Assembly: GCA_965215315.1 (NCBI GenBank)
Contig: CBDCDB010000008.1
Location: forward strand, 3,906,001 to 3,970,000
Source: Truepera sp965215315
GTDB lineage: Bacteria; Deinococcota; Deinococci; Deinococcales; Trueperaceae
Reading direction: 5' to 3'
DNA: 64,000 bases
Below the pieces are notes generated by a model. The model searched no databases. It was given only the letters and a program-made list of their open reading frames with translations, and was not told the DNA's origin. Shown in pieces: positions 15,992 to 23,417 of this stretch (position 1 is its first letter; each line of letters begins with the position of its first letter). The position numbers were made by a program, and so were the translations under genes.

Positions 15992-17248
15992 TTACTGGTC
16001 TGTCCAGACTTTGTTACCGCTGCCGTTCCTACGAAGTAAAAAGGCGTCTTTACGTCCGTGATGGGTGCCGCTCTCGAGCGCTCCTAAAGTCGTTCCGGTC
16101 AGGTAGAGTTCGCTGCTACTGTAGGCAATAACGTCGTCTACCTGGTCGAAGCTGGCGCTCCCGAACTGTTTTGTCCATAAGGTGCTACCCGAAACTGACA
16201 GTTTGCGCGCCACAATGTCGTCTCCGCCCGCGTTACGCGCCGCCAAGTTGCCGCGCGTAACGCCGACCACATAGACGTTTCCGGCGGTATCTGCGGTGAT
16301 GGTTGTGCCTATGTCTCGCGCTCCGGTACCAAAGGTGCGCTGCCACGAGAGCGTACCGAAGACGTTATATTTGGCGACGTAGATATCTGAACCGAGGTAC
16401 GGTGCCGATTCGTTTTCACCGGATTCGTCCGGAGGGCCGTAGAGGTCTTCGTAGCCGCCTACATACAGCGTGTTACCGACGATCTCCATATCGCGCAAAC
16501 GTATATCAGCTGAATAGGTCGCGCTGAAGAAGCCGGGAAGGCTCGCTCCGGTCGGGCTCACTTTTTGTATGTAACTCCAGTTGTAGAAGTAGTACTCGGC
16601 CTCCGCGACAGACACGTAAGCGTAGCCGCTACCGTCGAAAGCAATCGTTTCAATGATACTCTCGTCGCCGTAGCCGCTACCGATAACTGTTGAATAGACC
16701 TGTTTGCCCCGGCTGTTGTATTTGTACAACTCGGACACGTCAGAATACCTTTCATGGCTTCTAGACCAATAAATGTTGCCTACGGTGTCTACAGCCATGA
16801 CCTCGCTCGAGCAGGAGCTGAAGGTGTGTTTCCAAAGCAGCCTGCCATTCGCGGCATATTTGCTGTGAAAACAGGTGTTGCCTTGCAGTCCTGCGACGTA
16901 GAGTTGCCCGCTCGGGTCGGCGGCGATATCTTTAACGATGTCGTTGGCAGAGCTGGCAATCTGGCGTTTCCAGACAATTGTTTTGTTCTGCTTGTAGCGC
17001 CTTATGTAGATGTCGTTACCACCTTGGTTAGGAAAGTCGAGCGAGCCTTTGGTGATACCGGCAACGTAGATTGCGCCGATACGCGAACTGATGGCGAGTT
17101 CCTTACCTATATCGTCAGCAGCGGTTCCTAGTGTTTGGGGCTCGAGGCTAGTCCCGGCATCGGCTACCGGAGACTGGCCCGGGGGTTGAACCTGTGAACA
17201 GGCGGCGAGCGTAGCGAGGGCGGTCAGGAGAAAACAAAAGCGTTTCAT
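15992..17248 (-). CDS. Lipoprotein with SBBP-type beta-propeller repeats
   Basis: 418 residues. The lipoprotein signal MKRFCFLLTALATLAACSQ has a clear lipobox (LAAC). The mature part is a chain of SBBP-like blades: IYVAGITKGSLDFPNQGGND, LYVAGLQGNTCF, YVVGVTRGNLAARNAGGDD, LYLTGTTLGALES. Each blade carries the G-x-T-x-G-x-L pattern and a W-K/T-R-Q strand. It should be anchored on the cell surface; the function is not known. The start is at 17248 after AAAGGCAGG; the upstream extension of the frame to 17431 is spurious. A close paralogue lies directly upstream in transcription order. Confidence 0.85.
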   Translation of the reverse strand: MKRFCFLLTALATLAACSQVQPPGQSPVADAGTSLEPQTLGTAADDIGKELAISSRIGAIYVAGITKGSLDFPNQGGNDIYIRRYKQNKTIVWKRQIASSANDIVKDIAADPSGQLYVAGLQGNTCFHSKYAANGRLLWKHTFSSCSSEVMAVDTVGNIYWSRSHERYSDVSELYKYNSRGKQVYSTVIGSGYGDESIIETIAFDGSGYAYVSVAEAEYYFYNWSYIQKVSPTGASLPGFFSATYSADIRLRDMEIVGNTLYVGGYEDLYGPPDESGENESAPYLGSDIYVAKYNVFGTLSWQRTFGTGARDIGTTITADTAGNVYVVGVTRGNLAARNAGGDDIVARKLSVSGSTLWTKQFGSASFDQVDDVIAYSSSELYLTGTTLGALESGTHHGRKDAFLLRRNGSGNKVWTDQ

Positions 17249-17369
17249 AAACCTGCCTTTCTTCGGGTGAAAGTTTTGAATTGAAATGCTCACCTTCACC
17301 GCTGAGAAAAGCTTAGGCAGGGGGCCGTGAACAAAGCGTGAACTCGAGCCCCCTATCAGAACAGCGCGT

Positions 17370-18627
17370 TTATTGATCTGTCCAAACCTTGTTACCGCTG
17401 CCGTTTCTGCGAAGTAAAAAAGCGTCTTCACGTCCGTAATAGGTGCCGCCCTCTAAAGCTCCCGAAGTCGTCCCGGTCAGGTAGAGTTCGCTGCCGCTGT
17501 AAGTGATGATGTCGTCGGCTTGATCGAAGCTGGTGCTCCCAAACTGCTTGGTCCACAGCGTGCTACCCGAAGCCGAAAATTTGCGTATCAAGATGTCGTC
17601 TGCTCCCGCGTTTTTTGTTTCTAAACTGCCCCGCGTCACCCCGACTGCGTAAACGTTTCCGGCTGTATCGGCGGTGATAGTCGTGCCTTTATCGAATGTT
17701 TTGGTGCCGAAGGTGCGTTTTCAGGAGATCACGCCGTCAAGGGTGTACTTGACGACTAAAATGTCAGACTCGACAAGGTTGTCGAAAACATCGTTTATAG
17801 GATCATAGTAGCTTTTGTCGCCAATAGCATAGAGCGCATTACCGATGACTTCTGTACTGCTGTAGCGATGGTCGAAAATATACCCGCCCCCACCATACGC
17901 TAAAGAGCATAGCAAACATGTACGGGTCTGAAACATCGCCAGTTGGACTCACTTTCTGAATGTATGGCATATCGTAGTCGTCGTAATCTATGGCGTACAC
18001 ATAGGCATTACCGCGATTGTCCGTAGTGATATCTTTGATGCCACGAGTGCCGAGGCTGTTATTGTTAGTGATAATTACCGAGTAGATCTGGACGCTACGG
18101 CTGTTGTATTTCCGCAGTTCGTAAACAGGGAGTCCTCTGAGTTCGGCGTCTTCAGCTAAAAAGAGGTTGCCAACCTCGTCTACGGCTATTGCCATATCTG
18201 AGCAGAAGCTGTAGGTATGTTTCCAGAGCAGAAGGCCGTCCGCTCTATATTTGCTGTGAAAACAGAGGTTTCCTTGCCTTCCGCCCACATAAAGCTGTCC
18301 GCTTGCGTCGGCAGCGACGTCTTTTACGATGTCGTCGGCAGCGCTGGCAATCTGACGTGTCCAGGCGACGGTCCTATTTCGGTTGTAGCGCCTTATATAG
18401 ATGTCGTTCCCGCCCCGGTTTGGAAAATCGAGCGAGCCTTTGCTTATACCGGCGACGTAAATTGCGCCGATACCCGGACTGAACGCCAGCTCTTTGCCCC
18501 TATCGTCGGCAGGTGTTCCCAGTGATTGCAGCTCGAGGCTCGAAACTACACCGGTAGTGGGAGGCTGAACCTGTGAACAAGCGGCGAGAGCTGTAATGAC
18601 GCTCAGAAAAAGACCGAAACGCTTCAT
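17370..18627 (-). pseudogene. SBBP-repeat lipoprotein paralogue, broken by frameshift and TGA
   Basis: It begins with an intact lipoprotein signal (MKRFGLFLSVITALAACSQ) and is highly similar to the neighbouring gene throughout. Two lesions are seen by comparison with the paralogue. A frameshift near 17895-17930 leaves YIQKVSPTG in one frame and ALYAIGDKSYYDP in another. A TGA (17723-17721) stands where the paralogue has Trp in LSWQRTFG. After it the same frame continues to the same C-terminal NGSGNKVWTDQ. Neighbouring genes use TGA as a stop, so recoding is unlikely. Confidence 0.85.
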
Positions 18628-18860
18628 GGCAGAGCCTTTCTTGAGGTGAAAGGGTTAATTTGAAGTGTTCACTTTCACCGCTTTGGGAAGATAATGAGAG
18701 TTTAGACCTAAGTATGTGGGTTTAATATGAGTATTGTTTGAACTCGGCTTTAGCTAGCGTTACAAACTTTGCGGTACAGCTTAGCCTAGTTTGAAGGATC
18801 ATAAACAACCTTTTACGGCGATGAAAAGAGCTGGCGAAGCCTCCCCAAAGCTTTTTGCGG

Positions 18861-18866
18861 TACGCT
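18861..18866 (+). promoter_or_regulatory. -10 box (TACGCT) for probable leaderless proS mRNA
   Basis: TACGCT lies exactly seven bases before the proS ATG and no Shine-Dalgarno sequence is present. This is the TANNNT plus 6-7 nt arrangement of leaderless genes in Deinococcus. Confidence 0.5.
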
Positions 18867-18873
18867 TGTCCTT

Positions 18874-20355
18874 ATGACGCAGCAACCGAACAAACAACCC
18901 AAATCCGCTTCAAAGCGCGGCCTCACGCCCCAGGGCGAAGACTTCAGCGCCTGGTACAACGAAATCGTTTACAAAGCTGACTTGGCCGACCTCGGCCCGG
19001 TACGCGGCAGCATGATTATCAAGCCTTACGGCTACGCCCTGTGGGAACACATTCAGCGCAACCTGGACGATATGTTTAAGGCTACAGGCCACGAAAACCT
19101 GTACTTTCCGCTCTTAATTCCCATGAGCTTCTTTGAACGCGAAGCGAGCCACGTCGAGGGCTTTTCGCCGGAGCTGGCGGTCGTCACGCACGCGGGCGGG
19201 AAGGAACTCGAGGAACCCCTAGCCATCCGCCCCACTAGCGAAACCATCGTCGGTGAGATGTACAGCAAGTGGATTCAGTCTTACCGTGACCTGCCGCTTT
19301 TGTACAACCAGTGGTCGAACGTCATGCGCTGGGAACTCCGCACTCGGCCCTTTTTACGCACCACCGAGTTTTTATGGCAAGAAGGCCACACCGCCCACGC
19401 GAACGCCGAAGAAGCGATGGCTGAAACGATGCAGATGGTGGACGTCTACGCGGACTTTTCTGAACAGTGGGGCGCACTGCCGGTCTTTAAGGGTGAAAAA
19501 ACGCCTGGTGAGCGCTTCGCTGGCGCTAAAAATACCTACACTATCGAAGCGATGATGCGTGACGGCAAGGCGCTGCAGGCCGGAACGAGTCACTATATGG
19601 GCGAGAACTTCGCTCGCGCCTTCGACATCACCTTTAACGATGAGAATAACGAGCAGGCGTATGTTCACACGACCTCGTGGGGCTTTTCGACCCGCTTTAT
19701 CGGGGCACTGATTATGGGTCATGGTGACGATAAGGGTTTGATTATGCCGCCGCTGCTGGCTCCGCAGCAGGTCGTGATTGTGCCCATCTACCGGGCGAAC
19801 GATGATGACGCGCGGGCTCGAGTCCTCACCCAAGTTGACACGATTGACGCCGAACTCAAAGCTCTAGGCGTGAGGGTCAAAGTAGACGACCGGCCCGGTA
19901 TAAGCCCCGGTTGGAAGTTCAATGAGTGGGAGCAGAAGGGTGTACCGCTGCGCCTGGAAATCGGACCTAAAGACTTGGACGAAGGCGTTGCCCAACTTGC
20001 CGACCGGCTTTCGGGTGAAAAGCAGGCCGTAAAACTCGCCAACCTGGCGCAGACAGTTCCCGCCGAACTGACGGCGTTTCATACAGCGCTTTTTGAACGT
20101 GCTCGAGTGTTTAAGGAAGAACACACGGCCGAAGTCGAGACGCTAGACGAGTTCAAGGAAAAGATCGACGCCGGGTATTTCGTCTACGCGACCCACTGCG
20201 GCGGAGCGGAGAGCGAACGGTGGTTGCAAGAGAACACCAAAGCTACGGCTCGCTGTGTTCCGTTTGAAGGCCCGAGCGCTGAAGGCACCGTTTGTATCCA
20301 TACCGGCAAACCGAGCGGGTATCCGCGCAAGGTTGTTTTCGCCAAAGCGTACTGA
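18874..20355 (+). CDS. proS: Prolyl-tRNA synthetase, archaeal/eukaryotic type
   Basis: Charges tRNA-Pro. 493 residues without the editing insertion domain of the E. coli type. Class II motif 1 lies in RGSMIIKPYGYALWEHIQ. Motif 2 includes RWELRTRPFLRTTEFLWQEG and motif 3 includes TTSWGFSTRFIGALIMGHGD. The anticodon domain starts near VVIVPIYRANDDD, and a C-terminal zinc-like region ends in FAKAY with the terminal Tyr usual for this type. This form is found in Thermus and Deinococcus. Confidence 0.95.
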   Translation: MTQQPNKQPKSASKRGLTPQGEDFSAWYNEIVYKADLADLGPVRGSMIIKPYGYALWEHIQRNLDDMFKATGHENLYFPLLIPMSFFEREASHVEGFSPELAVVTHAGGKELEEPLAIRPTSETIVGEMYSKWIQSYRDLPLLYNQWSNVMRWELRTRPFLRTTEFLWQEGHTAHANAEEAMAETMQMVDVYADFSEQWGALPVFKGEKTPGERFAGAKNTYTIEAMMRDGKALQAGTSHYMGENFARAFDITFNDENNEQAYVHTTSWGFSTRFIGALIMGHGDDKGLIMPPLLAPQQVVIVPIYRANDDDARARVLTQVDTIDAELKALGVRVKVDDRPGISPGWKFNEWEQKGVPLRLEIGPKDLDEGVAQLADRLSGEKQAVKLANLAQTVPAELTAFHTALFERARVFKEEHTAEVETLDEFKEKIDAGYFVYATHCGGAESERWLQENTKATARCVPFEGPSAEGTVCIHTGKPSGYPRKVVFAKAY

Positions 20356-20401
20356 GAACACGAAAAATGTATATTCAGAGCCGCTGAGACAGCTTTAACC
20401 C

Positions 20402-20433
20402 GCGCCGCGTCAAGCTAAAACATGACGCGGCGC
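20402..20433 (+). other. Strong hairpin downstream of proS
   Basis: An 11-bp perfect stem GCGCCGCGTCA with its reverse complement and a 10-nt A-rich loop. There is no proper T-run after it, so it may be a weak terminator or an mRNA 3' stabiliser. Confidence 0.5.
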
Positions 20434-20536
20434 AGACTCGTATTATTTGTGCTGAACGTGAGAATGACGTCACCGAAAATTCTCGAGCCATCTGCCCCGC
20501 ACCGTGTGACAAAGTTTTCTGCTGTTGTATATACGC

Positions 20537-20565
20537 TTGCATATACCGTGAATTAGTGCTATACT
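20537..20565 (+). promoter_or_regulatory. Promoter of the small-ORF chain
   Basis: TTGCAT (20537-20542), 17-bp spacer, TATACT (20560-20565) gives a start near 20572 and a leader of about 90 nt that contains a GCAGTTT/AAACTGC hairpin before the ribosome site. It is the best sigma-70-like promoter found for the small genes that follow. Confidence 0.65.
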
Positions 20566-20661
20566 TTTTATTGTCCTGAGGGACGCTCGAGGCTTCCAAA
20601 CCTCCCCCGAAAACCCGATTCTTTTTTCCCGCAGTTTAATCAAACTGCTGAAAGGTTCACC

Positions 20662-20805
20662 ATGTACCCACCCCTTAGCGCCAGCTTACTCGCCAACAAT
20701 CACCTCGCCGAACTTCAGCGCCACGCCAAAAGCGCCCGCATCGCCCGCGCCGGTCGGCTCGAGCACCGTACGCCGCGCATCCTAAGACACTGGACGAACG
20801 GCTAA
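20662..20805 (+). CDS. Small Arg/His-rich protein, 47 aa
   Basis: MYPPLSASLLANNHLAELQR then a basic stretch with KSARIARAGRLEHR. The pattern N-terminal MYP, then HLAEL-R-A--AR-AR, resembles short uncharacterised proteins found in many Gram-positive-like and Deinococcus genomes. GAAAGG precedes the ATG. It is the first gene behind a good promoter and a hairpin leader. No function is known to me. Confidence 0.65.
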   Translation: MYPPLSASLLANNHLAELQRHAKSARIARAGRLEHRTPRILRHWTNG

Positions 20806-20836
20806 CCGAAATCCTTTTGTAGAAACGAGATTGACG

Positions 20837-21025
20837 ATGTACAGCACCGACTTCTTAACCGCCTACGCCGCCGACAAGATGACCGCAGCGCAGCATCACG
20901 CCTGGGTCGAAAGGCTTCGTCCAGACCGCCGCACGCGCTTCGCGCAGCAGCTTCAGAGCTTTGCAGGGCGGCTTCAGCCCGACCTCGCCAGCACCACCTC
21001 GGCCCCCAAACGTAGAGCCTACTAA
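20837..21025 (+). CDS. Small protein, 62 aa, of the LARWLEP-like group
   Basis: Starts MYSTDFLTAYAADKM and continues with AWVERLRPDRRTRFAQQL and SFAGRLQPDL before a basic tail ending RRAY. The helix QQLQSFAGRLQPD aligns with the LQTVARWLEPE and LRTLARWLEPD stretches of two other small proteins nearby. The ribosome site is weak (GAGA). A canonical terminator follows 24 bases after the stop, so this and the preceding gene form one unit. Confidence 0.6.
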   Translation: MYSTDFLTAYAADKMTAAQHHAWVERLRPDRRTRFAQQLQSFAGRLQPDLASTTSAPKRRAY

Positions 21026-21049
21026 CCGAGCCCTTACCTTTAATGCGCT

Positions 21050-21074
21050 GCTCAGCTTCGGCTGAGCTTTTTTT
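21050..21074 (+). terminator. Intrinsic terminator with TTCG tetraloop
   Basis: GCTCAGC, TTCG, GCTGAGC and seven T. It ends the first two-gene unit of the small-ORF chain. Confidence 0.9.
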
Positions 21075-21162
21075 GCGGTCATCTCAGGTCATTCACAGAT
21101 CGTAGGGTTGCATACAGTCTTGGATTCTGCTGCAGTAACGACCGCCTGAAAGGGTAGAGAGG

Positions 21163-21261
21163 ATGAATAGAGCGCCAATTTTAGTTGCCGTCTGTGCTGA
21201 TTTTTGTGGTAATTTTGCCCACTCTGCTCCTAACATCCTCCTGCGGAGGCAATTCGTTTAG
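21163..21261 (+). CDS. Candidate very small protein, 32 aa
   Basis: ATG at 21163 with AAGGG eight bases upstream; the peptide starts MNRAPILVAVCADFCGNF. It sits between two clear terminators, so the segment is a transcription unit of its own or a read-through segment. It could be an untranslated RNA instead; support is only position and ribosome site. Confidence 0.3.
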   Translation: MNRAPILVAVCADFCGNFAHSAPNILLRRQFV

Positions 21262-21289
21262 GCCCAGATTTATCCTGACGCCCTGAATC

Positions 21290-21314
21290 GTCCCGGACAG
21301 CCGGGACTTTTTTT
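21290..21314 (+). terminator. Intrinsic terminator
   Basis: GTCCCGG, ACAG, CCGGGAC and seven T. It lies 28 bases after the candidate 32-aa ORF and 42 bases before the next small ORF. Confidence 0.88.
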
Positions 21315-21356
21315 ATGCCTTTAGCCCTGAAAACCGACCTCCTGAGAGGAGTCTGC

Positions 21357-21440
21357 ATGACCGAGCTACGTTGTAGCGACGAGGGCTGCTCCGGCCCACA
21401 CACCGAAGCCAACGATCTAAAACACCGGGCGAACTGCTGA
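21357..21440 (+). CDS. Candidate 27-aa Cys/His peptide
   Basis: MTELRCSDEGCSGPH is the first half; the second half ends in HRANC. Three Cys and two His in 27 residues, with C-x4-C-x3-H spacing, could bind a metal. It has a strong ribosome site (AGAGGAG, 5-nt spacing) right behind a terminator. Size makes prediction uncertain. Confidence 0.4.
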   Translation: MTELRCSDEGCSGPHTEANDLKHRANC

Positions 21441-21484
21441 CCGATACGGGAACGCGGTTGCCCTCCCAACAGTCAGGAGAAGCC

Positions 21485-21679
21485 ATGTACCCTTATCCAA
21501 ACTCACCCGAGCAGCTTTTGCGTCACGCTCATGAGCAGATGCACGCAGCAGAACTAGAAGCGAAAAACGCACGTTACGCACCCTCACCGCGCCGCCGTCT
21601 GGCTTACGCTTTGCAGACTGTTGCGAGGTGGCTCGAGCCTGAACTTGCCGCCGAGCCGTCCGCCAAACACGCGTACTAA
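21485..21679 (+). CDS. Small protein, 64 aa, LARWLEP-like group
   Basis: MYPYPNSPEQLLRHAHEQMH, then a basic hinge (SPRRRLA) and the helix YALQTVARWLEPEL. The C-terminal WLEP segment is shared with the product of 22172-22366 and, less closely, with those of 20837-21025 and 23150-23320. AGGAGA precedes ATG at 21485. A terminator follows. The family is unknown to me; length and composition suggest a small helical, possibly nucleic-acid- or membrane-associated protein. Confidence 0.65.
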   Translation: MYPYPNSPEQLLRHAHEQMHAAELEAKNARYAPSPRRRLAYALQTVARWLEPELAAEPSAKHAY

Positions 21680-21702
21680 ACGCTAAAACGATTGTGGTTC
21701 GC

Positions 21703-21739
21703 CCAGCCCTCCCTAGATTTTGATAGGGCTGGTTTTTTT
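21703..21739 (+). terminator. Intrinsic terminator
   Basis: CCAGCCCT and AGGGCTGG form an eight-bp stem with a 14-nt loop, followed by seven T. Confidence 0.8.
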
Positions 21740-21838
21740 GTAACGGTCTCGCCCTTAGCCCTGCGGGGCGCAGCTTGTCAACCGCACGCCGCTCTGCTAA
21801 AGTACTCTCATCCAGAGCACCAGAAGGAGGTGTTACGT

Positions 21839-21970
21839 TTGTCCCAAATCCACCCAGTCAAGCTTAAACGCATCCGTATGTGGCGTGTAGGGCTGCGCAG
21901 CTATACCGTGCGCGAAACAGTGCGTACTGACCGCCGCACTACGTACATCTCTCCGAGGCGACGAGTTTAA
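21839..21970 (+). CDS. Small basic protein, 43 aa, TTG start
   Basis: An excellent ribosome site (AAGGAGG, 21824-21830) stands eight bases before a TTG. The peptide is rich in Arg and Lys (SQIHPVKLKRIRMWRVGLRS onward) and ends SPRRRV. It contains a Trp in a basic helix like its neighbours but lacks the WLEP motif. It is closed by a hairpin plus T-run. Confidence 0.5.
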   Translation: MSQIHPVKLKRIRMWRVGLRSYTVRETVRTDRRTTYISPRRRV

Positions 21971-22002
21971 CAGCTGCTTGAGGAGCAGGTTAAACGTCTC
22001 GT

Positions 22003-22025
22003 CCCCGGCTACTGGGGCTTTTTTT
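22003..22025 (+). terminator. Short intrinsic terminator
   Basis: A CCCC/GGGG stem with flanking partial pairing, followed by CTTTTTTT. The stem is short but the T-run is clear. Confidence 0.55.
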
Positions 22026-22044
22026 GGCCCTCATGGAGGTCTCA

Positions 22045-22236
22045 ATGACCCAAGTTCATGCCTGTTTAACGTACGCCCGTAGCGCTTTTAGCAACACTTT
22101 CTCAGCGGTGTACGGTTCTCCTCGTCGCGGAAGACCCCGTGTGTCTGTCCGCCCTGCCTCAGGAGTTCACTTTGAATCCAGACCACGAGTCGATCAAGCT
22201 CGAGGCTCAAAGACGTATCGAACGGGTGACGGCTGA
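22045..22236 (+). CDS. Candidate small basic ORF overlapping the next gene
   Basis: ATG at 22045 has GGAGG six bases upstream and opens a 63-codon frame (MTQVHACLTYARSAFS, then many Arg). It overlaps the better-supported 22172-22366 frame. It may be a translated leader that couples to the next gene, or chance. Confidence 0.3.
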   Translation: MTQVHACLTYARSAFSNTFSAVYGSPRRGRPRVSVRPASGVHFESRPRVDQARGSKTYRTGDG

Positions 22237-22366
22237 AGCCGACTATATCCGCTCAAGGCCGCCGTTTCGTCGCCGCGCCGCCGCGCTATTACGGACGCTG
22301 GCAAGGTGGCTCGAGCCTGACGACACACCCGTTACGGACTCGGAATTGACCGAGCGTACCGGTTAA
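22172..22366 (+). CDS. Small protein, 64 aa, LARWLEP-like group, TTG start
   Basis: TTG at 22172 follows AGGAG with six-base spacing. The peptide has an acidic/basic helix (DHESIKLEAQRRIERVTAEA), a basic hinge (PPFRRRAAA) and LLRTLARWLEPDD, closely matching the 64-aa product of 21485-21679 in layout. A terminator follows 16 bases later. Same family, no known function. Confidence 0.6.
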   Translation: MNPDHESIKLEAQRRIERVTAEADYIRSRPPFRRRAAALLRTLARWLEPDDTPVTDSELTERTG

Positions 22367-22382
22367 ACGGCCCAATGACCCG

Positions 22383-22408
22383 CCCAGCCCTCAGCGGCTG
22401 GGTTCTTT
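22383..22408 (+). terminator. Intrinsic terminator closing the small-ORF chain
   Basis: CCCAGCC and GGCTGGG form a 7-bp stem, followed by TTCTTT. It overlaps the 3' end of the convergent HTH gene. Confidence 0.7.
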
Positions 22409-23072
22409 AGTTGAGTACGTCGTCATGTATCGGTGTCAGGCCAAGGCGGTAAGCGTAATGCTGACCGCCCGATTTTTGTCTCTGCTTATAACGGCTAAAG
22501 AGGTCGGCGAGGTCTTTTTGTAGTGCCTTAGCGGTTTCAAAGTCAAGCTCGAAGGTGCCGTCATTGACCAACAGGGCCGGAGAGTCCGGCTCCAACATCC
22601 GACCTACCGCGTCCGAGGCGTAGGCCGCCGTCTGAGGTGCGAGCGCGTAAGTAATACCTTCTTCCGTATGTGCGCTAATGTTCAGCCCCCAATCCGGCTC
22701 TAGCATTTGTAAAGTGCGAGCTGCCTCACGGTGAAAATGCTTTTCGGTAGGGGCGATGAGTTCTGCTAAAAGGTGCGCGAGCGTTTCACTCGAGGTGAGC
22801 TGGTAAGGTACAAAAAAGGTCTTGGCAGTGCTGCGGTAATATTTGACCGGGCGACCTGCACGCGGTTCGGTGCGCGTAACCTTGAGCAACCCGAAGGCCA
22901 AAAACTTGTTGACATAATAGAGCAGAAGCGGGAGCTTGATACCGAGTTCTTTCGCTGCCTCGTTCAAGGTCACGTCGCGTTTCATAAAAGGCTCGAGCAG
23001 TTGTACCGTCCTGGCGTCAGTTAGCGCACGCGCAACTTCCGGGCGAGAGACCGTTATGCGTTCTTCAGACAA
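22407..23072 (-). CDS. ArsR-like winged-helix transcriptional regulator
   Basis: 221 residues. The N-terminal region (ARALTDARTVQLLEPFMKRD, then LNEAAKELGIKLPLLLYYVN) is a winged HTH of the ArsR/HTH_20 kind. The C-terminal 130 residues are a ligand or dimer domain I do not recognise. It is divergent from a small ORF and the ABC-2 exporter genes, so it probably regulates that export system. Inverted TTCAAA/TTTGAA and ACTTC/GAAGT elements lie in the intergenic region as possible binding sites. Confidence 0.7.
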   Translation of the reverse strand: MSEERITVSRPEVARALTDARTVQLLEPFMKRDVTLNEAAKELGIKLPLLLYYVNKFLAFGLLKVTRTEPRAGRPVKYYRSTAKTFFVPYQLTSSETLAHLLAELIAPTEKHFHREAARTLQMLEPDWGLNISAHTEEGITYALAPQTAAYASDAVGRMLEPDSPALLVNDGTFELDFETAKALQKDLADLFSRYKQRQKSGGQHYAYRLGLTPIHDDVLN

Positions 23073-23149
23073 GCCATACCTTCTAGTTCAAAATAGCCAC
23101 TTCTCTTTGAAGTAGCTTGGCCTCACTATAAACCTATAAGGAGGCGGTT

Positions 23150-23320
23150 ATGAACACTTACGAACAGGCGAACGAAAAACTAATGACGTACCGTTTAGAA
23201 GCGGACATCCGGCGTCAACTTCCCAAAAGCATCTGGCGGACTGAATTGGCGCAGGTGCTTAGACGGGTGGCGGAGAGGCTCGAGCCTTCAAAACGTTCTC
23301 TTGAAACTAAACCATTTTAA
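23150..23320 (+). CDS. Small protein, 56 aa, LARWLEP-like group
   Basis: ATG at 23150 with AAGGAGG five bases upstream. The peptide MNTYEQANEKLMTYRLEADI leads into WRTELAQVLRRVAERLEPS, matching the LLRTLARWLEPD motif of the small proteins 1-2 kb upstream. It sits between the HTH gene and the exporter operon and could be under the same control. Confidence 0.6.
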   Translation: MNTYEQANEKLMTYRLEADIRRQLPKSIWRTELAQVLRRVAERLEPSKRSLETKPF

Positions 23321-23369
23321 GTTTTTGGTAAAATAATATAAAACGATCTTTACATTCAAATACTTTTAA

Positions 23370-23398
23370 TTGACATTTTTACGTTTATGGGTTTATCT
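23370..23398 (+). promoter_or_regulatory. Promoter of the ABC-2 exporter operon
   Basis: TTGACA (23370-23375), 17-bp spacer, TTATCT (23393-23398). The region is strikingly AT-rich, and the predicted start is about 13 bases before the GTG of the ATPase gene. Confidence 0.65.
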
Positions 23399-23417
23399 TT
23401 AGCTAAAGGGGGTCGGT

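Noticed and set aside
17721..17723. TGA read as tryptophan in the SBBP paralogue
   Set aside because: TGA is the normal stop of several genes here (alaS, ruvX region, IS genes) and the same gene has a frameshift as well.
21163..21314. Known small RNA between terminators
   Set aside because: The segment could be an sRNA, but no conserved structure such as 6S, SRP or tmRNA could be recognised.
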